A stretch of 64,000 nucleotides of DNA from Gammaproteobacteria bacterium (GTDB lineage Bacteria > Pseudomonadota > Gammaproteobacteria > Arenicellales > JAANXG01), in the NCBI GenBank assembly GCA_024638505.1, contig JAHEKE010000005.1, positions 1-64,000 on the forward strand, given 5' to 3'. This document shows positions 25,663 through 35,131 of this stretch, one piece after another. The position numbers and the translations under genes are program-made. Below the pieces are notes generated by a model that saw nothing but the letters and a program-made list of their open reading frames with translations, searched no databases and was not told the DNA's origin. Numbering within the stretch: position 1 is the first letter of the stretch; every line of letters starts with the position of its first letter.

Positions 25663-26448
25663 ATGCAAACGAGGACGCGGTTGAATCGCTCCAAGAAGTT
25701 TTTCTCCCAGATAATTCTGGCTTTAGTGGTCGCCGCGAAGACGGTGGATGCAGCAAGTACGGAAGATGCGTATGCCGTTGTCCAAAAAGCATGGGAGCAC
25801 TGGCGTGGTTTATCGTCATATTCGGAAGTAAGCATGACTATTCATCGCCCGGATTGGGAAAGAACCATGTCTATGCAGGTCTGGACCGAGGGACAGTCCC
25901 GCTCTCTGGTGCGCGTTAGCGCGCCAAAAAAGGATGCAGGTAACGGCACATTATTGATTGATCAGAGCATGTGGACCTACTCTCCTAAAATCAATCGAAT
26001 TATCAAAATTCCATCCTCGATGATGAATCAAAGCTGGATGGGTTCGGACTTTACCAACAACGATATCTCCAAATCAGACAGCATCCTGGATCAGTATGAC
26101 CACGAACTGCTCGAACAGTATGAAGCGGAAGGTAAACCCGTGTCAGTCGTCGAATCCATCCCGCATGAGGATGCCCCCGTTGTATGGGGAAAGGAAATTC
26201 TACACGTGCGGGCGGACCACATCATCATCCTGCACGAGTTCTACGATCAGGACGGGATTTTGGTCAAGGCGCTGCGCACGCTTGAAGTTGCGCAGATGGG
26301 TGGACGTACCATTGCTTCCAGGCAGCGCATGCAGAAGGTGGATAGTGAAGGCGAATGGACCGAGATCGCGGTGAGCAAAGCGAAGTACGATGTCGACTTG
26401 GATGCCAAATTGTTCACCCGGGCCAATCTGCGCAACCCGCGCCAATGA
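25663..26448 (+). CDS. LolA-like outer-membrane lipoprotein-sorting protein
   Basis: A 261-residue exported protein. An N-terminal signal (basic, then hydrophobic QIILALVVAAKTVDA) precedes a LolA/LolB-like beta half-barrel domain, seen in MTIHRPDWERTMSMQVW, LIDQSMWTYSPK and IASRQRMQKVD. This family (outer-membrane lipoprotein-sorting, LolA-like) usually sits beside FtsX-type permeases, as here. It would carry a lipid or lipoprotein across the periplasm. The ATG at 25663 follows TCAGGA; a TTG one codon earlier is in frame. Confidence 0.85.
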   Translation: MQTRTRLNRSKKFFSQIILALVVAAKTVDAASTEDAYAVVQKAWEHWRGLSSYSEVSMTIHRPDWERTMSMQVWTEGQSRSLVRVSAPKKDAGNGTLLIDQSMWTYSPKINRIIKIPSSMMNQSWMGSDFTNNDISKSDSILDQYDHELLEQYEAEGKPVSVVESIPHEDAPVVWGKEILHVRADHIIILHEFYDQDGILVKALRTLEVAQMGGRTIASRQRMQKVDSEGEWTEIAVSKAKYDVDLDAKLFTRANLRNPRQ

Positions 26449-26519
26449 TCTAGACCTCTAACCAGGATTACTGGAGATACGGCGAGTGTCCGCCACGGGA
26501 TCCCTCACATCGAAGCATA

Positions 26520-27752
26520 ATGATCACCAACGTTACTCTCAGCCTGGCCTGGCGGAACTTGTGGCGACACCCGCGCCGCACCTGGTTAACCGTTGGCGCC
26601 ATGGTGTTTTCCAACATTCTGCTGGTGTTCCTGATTTCCCTGCAGTTTGGCATGTACCGCGTCATGTATGAAAACAGTCTGCGCCTGTTTACCGGCCACC
26701 TGCAGGTGCAGGCCGTCGGCTACATTGACGAGCCGCGCATGCGTTTGACGATACCTGACGCAGCGGGCCTGGCAGCAAGGCTGCGCGATGCGATGCCCGG
26801 CAACGACGTGGCCGCCAGGGGTTTGGCTTTCGCCCTGGCCTCCAGTGCCGATCGCAGTTACGGCGTGCAGATTGTCGGCGTGCAGCCCGAGCACGAACCC
26901 AGAGTGTCCAGCCTACCCGGCCTGGTGAAGCGGGGGCGGTTTCTCGATAATGCCGGCATGCAGGAGGCGGTAATTGGCTCCGTACTGGCGCGCAATCTTA
27001 GGGTTGACTTGGGCCATGAGTTAACTTTGTTCGGCACCGGTCGGGATGGTTCATTTGCGGCGGGCATCGTCCACATAGTCGGCATACTTGACAGCGGCTC
27101 CGCGGAGATAGACCGGAGTTTTGTCCAGATTTCATTAGCGGATTTCCAGGACATCTTTGCTATGCAAGGCCATGGCCACAGCGTGGTTTTGATGACGTCG
27201 GATCTGTTTAACCTTAAGGCAGCAACGGCCAAGGTTGAAGCCATCATCGAGTCGGGTGAATCGGTCGTGCACGATTGGAACGCGCTGCTGCCTGGCCTCA
27301 AACAATCGGTGCAGGCGGACATGGTGAGCGCATGGTTTATGTATGCGGTTCTCATTGTGCTGGTAGCGTTCAGCGTGTTAAACACCCAGTTGATGTCCGT
27401 GCTGGATCGCACCCGGGAGTTCGGTGTAGTGATGGCGCTCGGTTTGTCACCTGCCAGACTGGGGCGGCTGGTGCTGCTGGAGACCGCGATGATGGCGGGA
27501 TTGGGATTGCTGCTTGGCGTAGCTGTCGGCTCAGGCGTTGTTCTGTATTTTTATCATTACGGTTTGACCTTTCCAGGTTTGGAAGCGATGACGGCGCAAT
27601 TCAACCTGCCGGGCCGGCTGTATCCCAGCGCCTCATTCGCCTCATTGATGTTGGGACCTACGGTGGTTTTTCTGGCTTGCCTCGCTGCAGCCATTTATCC
27701 AGCGGCGAAGCTGCTGCGCATGGAGCCGGTTGCGGCGATGAGGGCAGTATGA
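26520..27752 (+). CDS. ABC transporter permease, FtsX/LolC-like (first)
   Basis: A 410-residue permease with four membrane segments in the FtsX/MacB layout: one near the N-terminus (about 22-42), a large periplasmic domain (about 45-270), and three C-terminal helices (about 275-405) with the DRTREFGVVMALGLSP coupling loop. The N-terminal LAWRNLWRHPRRTW is typical of LolC/LolE-like subunits. Its TGA overlaps the next gene's ATG (ATGA), so the two permeases are translationally coupled and probably form a heterodimer served by the ATPase downstream. Confidence 0.88.
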   Translation: MITNVTLSLAWRNLWRHPRRTWLTVGAMVFSNILLVFLISLQFGMYRVMYENSLRLFTGHLQVQAVGYIDEPRMRLTIPDAAGLAARLRDAMPGNDVAARGLAFALASSADRSYGVQIVGVQPEHEPRVSSLPGLVKRGRFLDNAGMQEAVIGSVLARNLRVDLGHELTLFGTGRDGSFAAGIVHIVGILDSGSAEIDRSFVQISLADFQDIFAMQGHGHSVVLMTSDLFNLKAATAKVEAIIESGESVVHDWNALLPGLKQSVQADMVSAWFMYAVLIVLVAFSVLNTQLMSVLDRTREFGVVMALGLSPARLGRLVLLETAMMAGLGLLLGVAVGSGVVLYFYHYGLTFPGLEAMTAQFNLPGRLYPSASFASLMLGPTVVFLACLAAAIYPAAKLLRMEPVAAMRAV

Positions 27753-28981
27753 CACGGATGCCTGTAACGATTCTGTTTCGCCTGGCCTGGCGCAACCTGT
27801 GGCGCAACTACCGCCGCACGTTGATCATGTTGGGTGCCATCACGGTTGGCGTTTGGGCCATGATATTCATGACCGCGTTGATGCGGGGCATGGTTGACGA
27901 CATGGTCAAAACGGCTGTGCGCAGCCTGCCCGGGCATGTGCAGATCCACCATCCGCGGTTTCGTGATGATCCCAGCATCGCCAACTCATTGCCGCCACCG
28001 GGCGAGGTGCTGGTGGATGCGCTGAGCTCGGATCAGGTGGTGGGCTGGGCGGCACGGGTACGGGTGCCGGCAGTGGTCACCAGCGAACGGGATACCCGCG
28101 GCACAACCCTGGTCGGCATCGATCCTGAGGCCGAATCCGGATTATCTTTTATTGCGGACGATATGATTGAGGGCCGGTTCCTCCAGTCGTTCGAGGACGA
28201 CGGTCTGGTGGTCGGCCGCAAGATGCTCGACAACCTCGAGACTAAGCTGGGCCGGCGTGTGGTGGTCATGAGCCAGGATGCTGAGAACGAAATCATCGAT
28301 CGTGGTTTTCGGGTCGTCGGTGTATTTGAGTCAAAGCTCGAAACAACCGAAGAGAGGTTCATCTTTACTGGCCGTAAAACGGTGCAATCCATGTTGAATA
28401 TGAATGAGGACGTATCCGAAATAGCGGTTGTTGGCAGCAGCTATCGTGACGTTTCCAACCTTCTTCGTTTGCAGCAAGTGCTTGGGCCAGAGCAGGAGCT
28501 ACTGCCATGGTATGAACTCGACATCTACCTTGGCTCAATGCTGACGATGATGGATGGATTTGTGCTGATATGGATTATCGTGATTTTCCTCGCTCTGTCG
28601 TTTGGTTTGGTCAACACGCTGGTGATGGCGGTGTTCGAGAGGGTCCGTGAAATCGGATTGATGCAGGCGCTGGGTATGCGACCTGCCATGATACTGCTGC
28701 AGATATTGCTCGAGACGTTGTTACTATTGTTAGTAGGTCTTGCCGCGGGCAACCTGCTGGCTATCTTAACCTTGGCTGCATTGAGTGACGGCATTGATTT
28801 GTCGATAGTCTCCGAAGCTATGCAAATGATGGGTGTCGCCAACGTGTTGTATCCGTCGCTGCAGATCGGGGATATCGTGCTGGCGGACGTCATCGTGATT
28901 GTGCTCGGACTGATCGCCGGCCTATTCCCAGCGTGGCGCGCTGCGCGCTATCAGCCGGTACAGGCTCTCACCACGGTTTAA
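27749..28981 (+). CDS. ABC transporter permease, FtsX/LolE-like (second)
   Basis: A 410-residue FtsX-type permease, paralogous to the gene before it (both begin LAWRNLWRN or LAWRNLWRH, followed by YRRT or PRRT). Predicted membrane segments fall near 25-45 and in the C-terminal third, with the cytoplasmic loop FERVREIGLMQALGMRP that contacts the ATPase. The start at 27749 overlaps the upstream stop by 4 bases. An open frame reaching further upstream (27275) is only a shadow of the first permease. The ATPase gene follows 10 bases after the stop. Confidence 0.9.
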   Translation: MTRMPVTILFRLAWRNLWRNYRRTLIMLGAITVGVWAMIFMTALMRGMVDDMVKTAVRSLPGHVQIHHPRFRDDPSIANSLPPPGEVLVDALSSDQVVGWAARVRVPAVVTSERDTRGTTLVGIDPEAESGLSFIADDMIEGRFLQSFEDDGLVVGRKMLDNLETKLGRRVVVMSQDAENEIIDRGFRVVGVFESKLETTEERFIFTGRKTVQSMLNMNEDVSEIAVVGSSYRDVSNLLRLQQVLGPEQELLPWYELDIYLGSMLTMMDGFVLIWIIVIFLALSFGLVNTLVMAVFERVREIGLMQALGMRPAMILLQILLETLLLLLVGLAAGNLLAILTLAALSDGIDLSIVSEAMQMMGVANVLYPSLQIGDIVLADVIVIVLGLIAGLFPAWRAARYQPVQALTTV

Positions 28982-28991
28982 GGGAACTATC

Positions 28992-29675
28992 ATGAGCACG
29001 GTATGTTGCATCGATTTGTGCCGGTTTTTTGTTCAAGGCGAGCAGACGGTGAGGGCCCTAGATCACGTCAACCTGGAAATTGATAAACGTGAATTTGTCT
29101 GCTTATCCGGACCCTCAGGATCTGGCAAGACTACTTTGCTCAATGCCATTGGCGGACTGGACAAACCCACCAGCGGAGAAGTGTGGGTAGCGGGCCAACG
29201 CATAGACGGCTTAGACAAGGCAGACCTGGCCAACATGCGTTTGCACCACATTGGATTCGTGTTCCAGGCGTACAATCTCATTCCCGTGCTAACTGCACGA
29301 GAGAACGTTGAGTTCGTCATGCAGGTACAGGGCGTGACTGCCAGCGAGCGCCGAGACCGCTCCATGGCGTTGTTGAAGGAGGTGGGCCTGGAGGATATGG
29401 AGGAGCGACGTCCAGCCCAACTCTCTGGCGGCCAGCAGCAGCGGGTTGCCGTGGCCCGCGCTATCGTATCGAATCCTGCCATGGTGCTGGCGGATGAGCC
29501 AACCGCTAATCTGGATTCGGTTAGCGCGGAGCATTTGATGGGCCTGTTTGTCAACCTGAACGAAAAGCACCAAACCACCTTCATTATTTCCACTCATGAC
29601 CAGCGAGTGATGTCCTATGCGCGCCGACTGATAGGCATGGTGGACGGTCGCATTGTGACAGATGAAATTCGCTAG
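28992..29675 (+). CDS. ABC transporter ATP-binding protein, LolD/MacB-like
   Basis: A 227-residue ATPase with Walker A GPSGSGKTT (40-48), signature LSGGQQQR (144-151), Walker B MVLADEP (164-170) and the H-loop histidine in STHD. The FVFQAYNLIP Q-loop and length match the LolD/MacB/FtsE group that drives periplasmic mechanotransmission rather than classic import. It powers the two FtsX-like permeases encoded just upstream. Its 3' end overlaps the next gene by 14 bases. Confidence 0.92.
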   Translation: MSTVCCIDLCRFFVQGEQTVRALDHVNLEIDKREFVCLSGPSGSGKTTLLNAIGGLDKPTSGEVWVAGQRIDGLDKADLANMRLHHIGFVFQAYNLIPVLTARENVEFVMQVQGVTASERRDRSMALLKEVGLEDMEERRPAQLSGGQQQRVAVARAIVSNPAMVLADEPTANLDSVSAEHLMGLFVNLNEKHQTTFIISTHDQRVMSYARRLIGMVDGRIVTDEIR

Positions 29676-30921
29676 CCTGCTTGGTTTTGTGCTGACGCTG
29701 GTGGTGGCTTCAGCTTATGGCCAGAGGGATTATCGGCTCAGCGGTCACGTTAAGTATCGATTCACTGTGGCCAGCAGCCCGCACGAGAGTCTGTTCCGCC
29801 GACTGTCCGGTGATACTACTGCAAACCATGGTGCTGATATCCGACTCAATCTGGACTGGCGCAGCGGTGGTTGGGGTGCCAGGGCAGATTACCAGCTTGT
29901 CGGGCTCAAAGGTGAGACTTTTGCAGTCACGCGCGAAGCCCCGGAGGAGAGATTGTTTCTCACTAATCTAATACCAACCGATCGTCGCCGTCTATTCGAC
30001 TTGAACAGTGTAATTACCGAAGGCAACGATTATGCCATCCTGCATCGCGTGGATCGTCTCTGGGCAGGTTACACCGGCGAGAACACAACCATTCGACTCG
30101 GTCGGCAGGCCATCAGCTGGGGTAACGGAATGATCTACACGCCGATGGACTTCTTAAACCCGTTCGACCCGGCCGCCGTGGATAAAGAATACAAACCCGG
30201 AGACGATATGGCGTACGGCCAGTACGCCCTGCCCGAGGGCAATGATCTGCAGGGTGCACTGGTCTTGCGCAGAGACCTGATGACCGAGAACGTGGGGGTG
30301 AAGCAGAGCACGCTGGTTTTCAAGTATCACGGGTTCCGGGGCAGCAGCGAGGTCGATGTGCTAATCGCCGAACACTATGCGGACATGGTTGTGGCCGCCG
30401 GCGGTAACTGGGAACTGGGTGGCGCTGTATGGCGCGGTGATGTGGTAGTGACACGCACCAGCGGTGATACCGTACCGCAACTGGTCACCAGCCTGAGTCG
30501 ATCCTGGAATGCCTGGGGAAAAAATATGAGCGGCGTCGTGGAGTACTACTTCAATGGTTTCGGCCAGAGCGATGGCGACTACAGCCCCGGTGCGCTAGCC
30601 AGCAATCCTGACCTCGTGCAGCGCATCACCCGTGGTGAACTGTTCACTCTGGCGAGACAATATATTGCAGCCAGTGTGACAGTAGAGATCGCGCCTCTTT
30701 TGCTGGCCGCGCCCAATCTGTTCGTCAATTTATCCGATGCCAGTGCCCTGTTTCAGGCTGTCATCCAGTATGATTTTCGCCAGGATATGTTTCTCCTGGG
30801 ATCTTTGAGTGTGCCCATTGGGCCTGACGGTACCGAATTTGGAGGCATACCCAGTGCGGTACCTGACGAGTTTCTGTCCAACGGCCCCGCCCTGTTTTTC
30901 CAGTTGGCGGCATATTTCTGA
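29662..30921 (+). CDS. predicted outer-membrane beta-barrel protein
   Basis: A 419-residue exported protein: a signal peptide (1-20, ending AYGQ) and then alternating polar/hydrophobic strands, ending in the C-terminal phenylalanine (QLAAYF) typical of barrels inserted by the BAM complex. The central RLGRQAISWGNGMIY and DFLNPFDP motif recalls barrels related to DUF1302, but I am unsure of the family. It overlaps the ATPase gene by 14 bases and so belongs to the same transcript. Together with the LolA-like protein it would extend the ABC system to the outer membrane. Confidence 0.8.
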   Translation: MKFASLLGFVLTLVVASAYGQRDYRLSGHVKYRFTVASSPHESLFRRLSGDTTANHGADIRLNLDWRSGGWGARADYQLVGLKGETFAVTREAPEERLFLTNLIPTDRRRLFDLNSVITEGNDYAILHRVDRLWAGYTGENTTIRLGRQAISWGNGMIYTPMDFLNPFDPAAVDKEYKPGDDMAYGQYALPEGNDLQGALVLRRDLMTENVGVKQSTLVFKYHGFRGSSEVDVLIAEHYADMVVAAGGNWELGGAVWRGDVVVTRTSGDTVPQLVTSLSRSWNAWGKNMSGVVEYYFNGFGQSDGDYSPGALASNPDLVQRITRGELFTLARQYIAASVTVEIAPLLLAAPNLFVNLSDASALFQAVIQYDFRQDMFLLGSLSVPIGPDGTEFGGIPSAVPDEFLSNGPALFFQLAAYF

Positions 30922-31110
30922 GTTCGCGTATTTGACAAACACTCGCACAACTCCGTATCGGAGTGGCCCCAGTTGCCTCGAGTTTGATTGGGAACAGTGG
31001 GCTAGTCAGCCCGGCGGCGAAGGCGCGGATTTTAACAAAGAGAGCTGCGCGTGTTGCTGCAATTGATCGCCTATTTTTAATAGTTGCTTCGGGTTAACAT
31101 TACCCACAAT

Positions 31111-31896
31111 ATGAAACTAACCGTTGAACAGCTGGCTGAGTTTGAAGACCTCGGCTACCTGTTTTTTCCAGAGTGCTTTACTCCGGCGGAAACCGATCTT
31201 TTGAGGCAGGAGGCCGAGCATGTTTACTCACTCAACCGGCAGGAGGTATGGCGCGAAAGTAGCGGAGCCCCGCGAACCGCGTTCGCGGCACACACTTACA
31301 ATGAAACGTTCAGGCGGCTCGGTGCGCATCCGCGCCTGATCGAGCCGGTGATGCAAATTCTAAAAGGCCAGGTTTACATGCATCAGTACAAGGTCAATGC
31401 TAAGGCTGCATTTGACGGGGAGGTATGGCAATGGCACCAGGACTATGGCACGTGGCAGCGCGACGATGGCATGCCGGAACCCCGCGCGATGAATATTGCG
31501 CTGTTCGTCGATGAGGTCGCCAGCTTCAACGGCCCGCTGATGCTGATTCCAAAAAGTCATCGTAATGGCGTGTTGAACGCTGGGCATGACCTGGCCACCA
31601 CCAGTTATCCGCTGTGGACGCTGAATCGCTATACGGTGAAACGACTGGCCGACGCACACGGTATCGTGGCGCCGACTGGAGCTCCTGGGTGCGTTCTGAT
31701 GTTTCACGGTACGCTGGTTCACGCCAGCCCGCCAAACATCAGCCCGTGGCCCCGCACCATTATTTATCTCAGTTTATGTGAGGTCAGTAATCACATTCGA
31801 CGATTCAAACGACCGGAATGGATCGCCCATCGCGACTTTAACCCGATTAAACCGCTCGCAGATGATTGCCTGTTGGCGAAGGAGGCAGCAGGATGA
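31111..31896 (+). CDS. phytanoyl-CoA dioxygenase (PhyH) family Fe(II)/2-oxoglutarate oxygenase
   Basis: A 261-residue protein with the double-stranded beta-helix iron site: H109 and D111 (WHQDYGTW), H204 (HASPPN) and R215 (PWPRT) for 2-oxoglutarate. The SFNGPLMLIPKSHRNG segment is typical of PhyH enzymes such as ectoine hydroxylase. The likely reaction is hydroxylation of a small molecule with 2-oxoglutarate, O2 and Fe(II). The ATG at 31111 was chosen over an upstream start at 31084. It overlaps the next gene (ATGA), so the two act together. Confidence 0.88.
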   Translation: MKLTVEQLAEFEDLGYLFFPECFTPAETDLLRQEAEHVYSLNRQEVWRESSGAPRTAFAAHTYNETFRRLGAHPRLIEPVMQILKGQVYMHQYKVNAKAAFDGEVWQWHQDYGTWQRDDGMPEPRAMNIALFVDEVASFNGPLMLIPKSHRNGVLNAGHDLATTSYPLWTLNRYTVKRLADAHGIVAPTGAPGCVLMFHGTLVHASPPNISPWPRTIIYLSLCEVSNHIRRFKRPEWIAHRDFNPIKPLADDCLLAKEAAG

Positions 31897-33047
31897 CAAA
31901 CCAGACGACTGCCAACATCATGCAGCAGCCATTTCGATTTTTTGATAATCGCGAAAAGTATCTACTGTTTGTCACCACCACCAGTGAGAAGGCGGTGGTG
32001 GCGGAGAGAGTGGGTCAGGAATTGGAGCGCATCCACCCACAGCCCCCTGCAATTAAAGTCTTTGATGCCGGAGTGGGAAACGGCATGGTGCTCAGACGAG
32101 TGCTGCGAGATATGCACTGTCGTTATCCGACGGTACCCTTTCTGGTGGTGGGTAAAGAGATCAGCATGGAGGACACTCGTCTATCGCTTGATGAGCTACC
32201 AGACCGTTTCGCTGAACATCCACAAACCGTGTTTGTCATTACTAATCTTTATTATGCTGAAGCACCGGGCCTGATTCCGCGCAAGCGCGGCTCCTTAGAG
32301 GAGCTGCAGTGGTGGGATGTTCCACTACGGGGCGATACGGCCCACGACTTCAGTAAGCAGATCGGTGATCTGGATGATATCCTGCAGCAGGGCTGGCAGA
32401 CCAAATCCAGCAGCAAGACCGGGAACCCGCTGTACGTAACCCCGTCGATCCTTGTGTTGTACAGGCAGGATCAGGCCTTCAGTCTGCACGACGTCATCCC
32501 GCGGCGCGGGCAGTTAATCAGTGACTATGATTTAATCATTGCCGCACAGCCTTATCGCAGTCGCATGGCGATTGAATTCAAGATAGAGAAGATCCTGGCA
32601 CCACTGGCACGATTTCTCAGCAGCGGCGGACGTATGGTTGTGGTGCAGTCGACGGGTCTGGATCCCGGCATGGAAATTATTCGTCAGGTCTGGCCTGATG
32701 AAGATCCTTTCCTAACGCCCAGACACACGCTCATTACTGCACTCAAAGAAGCGCTGAACAGTGATCGCTCCGAGTTTTCCTTTGACGGATTCAGTGATGA
32801 TCGGTCTTTGTTTACCTACCATATGCATGCCTTACCCGAAGAGATCGGAAGCAATATAGGCACATCAACGCTGCTAGCCGCGTGGAATGCCGCAGTCTAT
32901 GTTGCTCAGATCGAAGATGACCGCTTGAACGAGGTCCTGCACAAAGGGGATTACCTGGAGGCAACGAAAAAGGTAATTCATCGCCATGGTGGGTTGTGGT
33001 TTCAGGACGAATCGTTCGTTGTGGTGCGTAAAGCTGGAGGCAGCTAG
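31893..33047 (+). CDS. putative class I SAM-dependent methyltransferase
   Basis: A 384-residue protein whose N-terminal half shows a methyltransferase motif I (VFDAGVGNGMVLRRV, about 57-71), then VGKEISMED at the ribose-binding position, and IIAAQPYRSRM as motif IV. The C-terminal 130 residues are not typical of small methyltransferases. GGAGG precedes the ATG at 31893, which overlaps the PhyH stop codon. Coupling to the dioxygenase suggests sequential hydroxylation and methylation of one substrate. The assignment rests on motif I and is moderate. Confidence 0.6.
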   Translation: MTNQTTANIMQQPFRFFDNREKYLLFVTTTSEKAVVAERVGQELERIHPQPPAIKVFDAGVGNGMVLRRVLRDMHCRYPTVPFLVVGKEISMEDTRLSLDELPDRFAEHPQTVFVITNLYYAEAPGLIPRKRGSLEELQWWDVPLRGDTAHDFSKQIGDLDDILQQGWQTKSSSKTGNPLYVTPSILVLYRQDQAFSLHDVIPRRGQLISDYDLIIAAQPYRSRMAIEFKIEKILAPLARFLSSGGRMVVVQSTGLDPGMEIIRQVWPDEDPFLTPRHTLITALKEALNSDRSEFSFDGFSDDRSLFTYHMHALPEEIGSNIGTSTLLAAWNAAVYVAQIEDDRLNEVLHKGDYLEATKKVIHRHGGLWFQDESFVVVRKAGGS

Positions 33048-33063
33048 TTACCGCAGGTAAATG

Positions 33064-33372
33064 CTAAAAGACCAGACCTACCGTCGCGACGTAGCGGTGC
33101 GGCTCGTAAGCGTTAGCGCTCAGCTCCGTCATAAAACCGCCAACTACGTCCCGATATTCCTCTTCCGGCTGGGGATGGACGTAAGTGATATCGAATGCGA
33201 TAGAGAAGCGGGATTCGGGCGTTAGATTCAGGATCTCCACCACAAAGTGCTGGGCAACACCAACAATGAATCCCTGGTCAGGGGGTCTGTCGCATAGCTC
33301 ATGGTGGTTTCTGCCAGAAGCGAGCAGGATGTTGGCGTGCTGGATACAGCCACAGATGAATCGCTGACGGCG
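33064..33372 (-). pseudogene. C-terminal fragment of an outer-membrane beta-barrel
   Basis: A minus-strand open frame ends YVATVGLVF, a classic barrel C-terminus. It holds three amphipathic strands (FIVGVAQHFVVEI, RFSIAFDITYVHP, HRYVATVGLVF) separated by polar turns. Upstream it runs into the nucleoside transporter gene on the other strand without a plausible start or signal peptide. It looks like the last strands of a barrel whose 5' part has been lost. A chance frame opposite unassigned DNA remains possible. Confidence 0.4.
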
Positions 33373-33374
33373 TA

Positions 33375-34625
33375 ATGGCGGCTGTACAAAGCGCTTTTGG
33401 TCTGGCAGCGCTGTTAGCGCTGGCCTGGTCATTTAGCGAAAGACGAGCCCATCGCGCACATTGGAAGATCTTGCTAGCAGGCGTCAGTTTGCAGCTGATA
33501 GTGGCGGTTGTGCTGCTCAAGGTCCCGGCCTTACAAGCTTTTTTCATCACTCTGAACGCTGGGTTCAACGCCCTGCAGGGGGCTACGGAATCCGGCAGCT
33601 CGTTCATTTTCGGTTACCTGGGAGGGGCTCCTCTGCCTTTCGAGGAGACGCAGCCGGGGGCGAGTTTCATACTGGCTTTTCGCGCACTTCCGCTGGTTGT
33701 TGTGGTCAGTGCCCTGACTGCATTACTGACCTATTGGCGAGTCTTGCCCTTGGTAGTACAGGGATTTGCCAGAGTGCTTGAAAAATCACTGGGGGTAGGG
33801 GGAGCCGTGGGCCTGGCTACCGCGGCCAACGTGTTTGTGGGTATGGTTGAAGCCCCTTTGTTTATTAGGCGGTATCTGCTGAGGCTGTCGCGCAGCGAGC
33901 TGTTTGTGGTTATGACGGCGGGCATGGCAACAGTGGCGGGAACGGTGTTGGTTCTGTATGCAACGTTGCTGAATGAAGTAATTTCTAACGCCATAGGTCA
34001 CCTTTTAACGGCGTCATTGATTAGTGCTCCGGCAGCAATTACCGTGGCTAACCTGATGGTTCCCGCGGTTGGTGCTCCCACACCGGCAGAGCTGGAGGTC
34101 GATAAAGATGTAACCAGCAGTATGGATGCGATAAGCCAGGGGACAATGAACGGCTTAAAGTTGTTCCTCAATATCATCGCTATGCTCTTGGTATTTGTCG
34201 CGCTGGTCCATTTGGCCAACGCATGCTTGGATTTGTTTCCGGCCGTCGGTGGAACGAAACTGAGTTTTGAGCGAATCCTGGGTTGGATAATGGCGCCGGT
34301 TTGCTGGTTGATGGGCATTCCCTGGGCTGAATCTTTTACTGCGGGATCGCTGATGGGTGTAAAGACCATTCTCAACGAGTTCATTGCATATCGCGAGCTT
34401 GCCTTACTGCCAGAGGGGGCGCTTAGTGGACGCAGCGAACTGATTATGACCTACGCACTTTGTGGTTTTGCCAACTTTGGAAGTTTAGGCATCATGCTTG
34501 GCGGACTGACCACAATGGTTCCGGAGCGAAGAGTTGAAATCGTAAACCTGGGTTTGAAAAGCATACTCGCCGGCACGCTCGCCACCTGTTGTACCGGTGC
34601 GGTGGTGGGGATACTGACCTATTAG
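33375..34625 (+). CDS. concentrative nucleoside transporter (CNT, NupC family)
   Basis: A 416-residue inner-membrane protein with about ten hydrophobic segments and the NupC layout: an N-terminal three-helix region, the gate segment GSSFIFGYLGG, and the C-terminal core with FANFGSLGIMLGGLTTMVP. CNT proteins import nucleosides with Na+ or H+. The conserved EAPLFIRRYL and GTVLVLYATLL motifs of the nucleoside-binding core are visible. It stands alone on the plus strand after the orphan barrel fragment. Confidence 0.92.
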   Translation: MAAVQSAFGLAALLALAWSFSERRAHRAHWKILLAGVSLQLIVAVVLLKVPALQAFFITLNAGFNALQGATESGSSFIFGYLGGAPLPFEETQPGASFILAFRALPLVVVVSALTALLTYWRVLPLVVQGFARVLEKSLGVGGAVGLATAANVFVGMVEAPLFIRRYLLRLSRSELFVVMTAGMATVAGTVLVLYATLLNEVISNAIGHLLTASLISAPAAITVANLMVPAVGAPTPAELEVDKDVTSSMDAISQGTMNGLKLFLNIIAMLLVFVALVHLANACLDLFPAVGGTKLSFERILGWIMAPVCWLMGIPWAESFTAGSLMGVKTILNEFIAYRELALLPEGALSGRSELIMTYALCGFANFGSLGIMLGGLTTMVPERRVEIVNLGLKSILAGTLATCCTGAVVGILTY

Positions 34626-34684
34626 CAGCGGCGTCTAGGACATAACTCGGCTAGCCTCAGTGCAGGTTGGCAACCACAGGGGCT

Positions 34685-35038
34685 TTACACCCGCTGCACC
34701 ATTCTGCCCATGGGACGTCCGCCTAACAGATGCATGTGCAGGTGGAATACGATCTGGCCACCATCTCGATTGCAGTTGACAATGAGCCGGTATCCATCTT
34801 CCGCGATACCCTCGTCTCGCGCTAATTTGGCGGCGACCACAAATAGATGCCCGAGCATCGCTTCGTCCTCCGTGCTAACGTCGTTGACCGTGGGTATCGT
34901 CTTGTTCGGGATAATTAATATGTGCGTTGGCGCCTGCGGGCTGATATCACGAAAGGCCGTGACGCTTTCGTCCTGATAAACGATATCGGCCGGGGCTTCG
35001 CCACGTGCGATCTTGCTGAAAATGGTATCTTCTGACAT
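34685..35038 (-). CDS. hinT: histidine triad (HIT/HinT) nucleotide-binding protein
   Basis: A 117-residue HIT protein with the triad HLHMHLLGG (about 98-106) and N-terminal [17 protein letters not shown], both characteristic of HinT purine nucleoside phosphoramidases. HinT hydrolyses AMP-linked amines such as lysyl-AMP. It is a single small gene, divergent from the acuI-like gene. A 93-base intergenic region separates them. Confidence 0.93.
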   Translation of the reverse strand: MSEDTIFSKIARGEAPADIVYQDESVTAFRDISPQAPTHILIIPNKTIPTVNDVSTEDEAMLGHLFVVAAKLARDEGIAEDGYRLIVNCNRDGGQIVFHLHMHLLGGRPMGRMVQRV

Positions 35039-35131
35039 TCGGGTCTCTTTGGCTTTAAAAGTTTATATAATGCTGAAAGAAATCGGCTGAATTCTAAGAA
35101 CAACACAGTTTAATCCAAGCAGGTACTAAAG

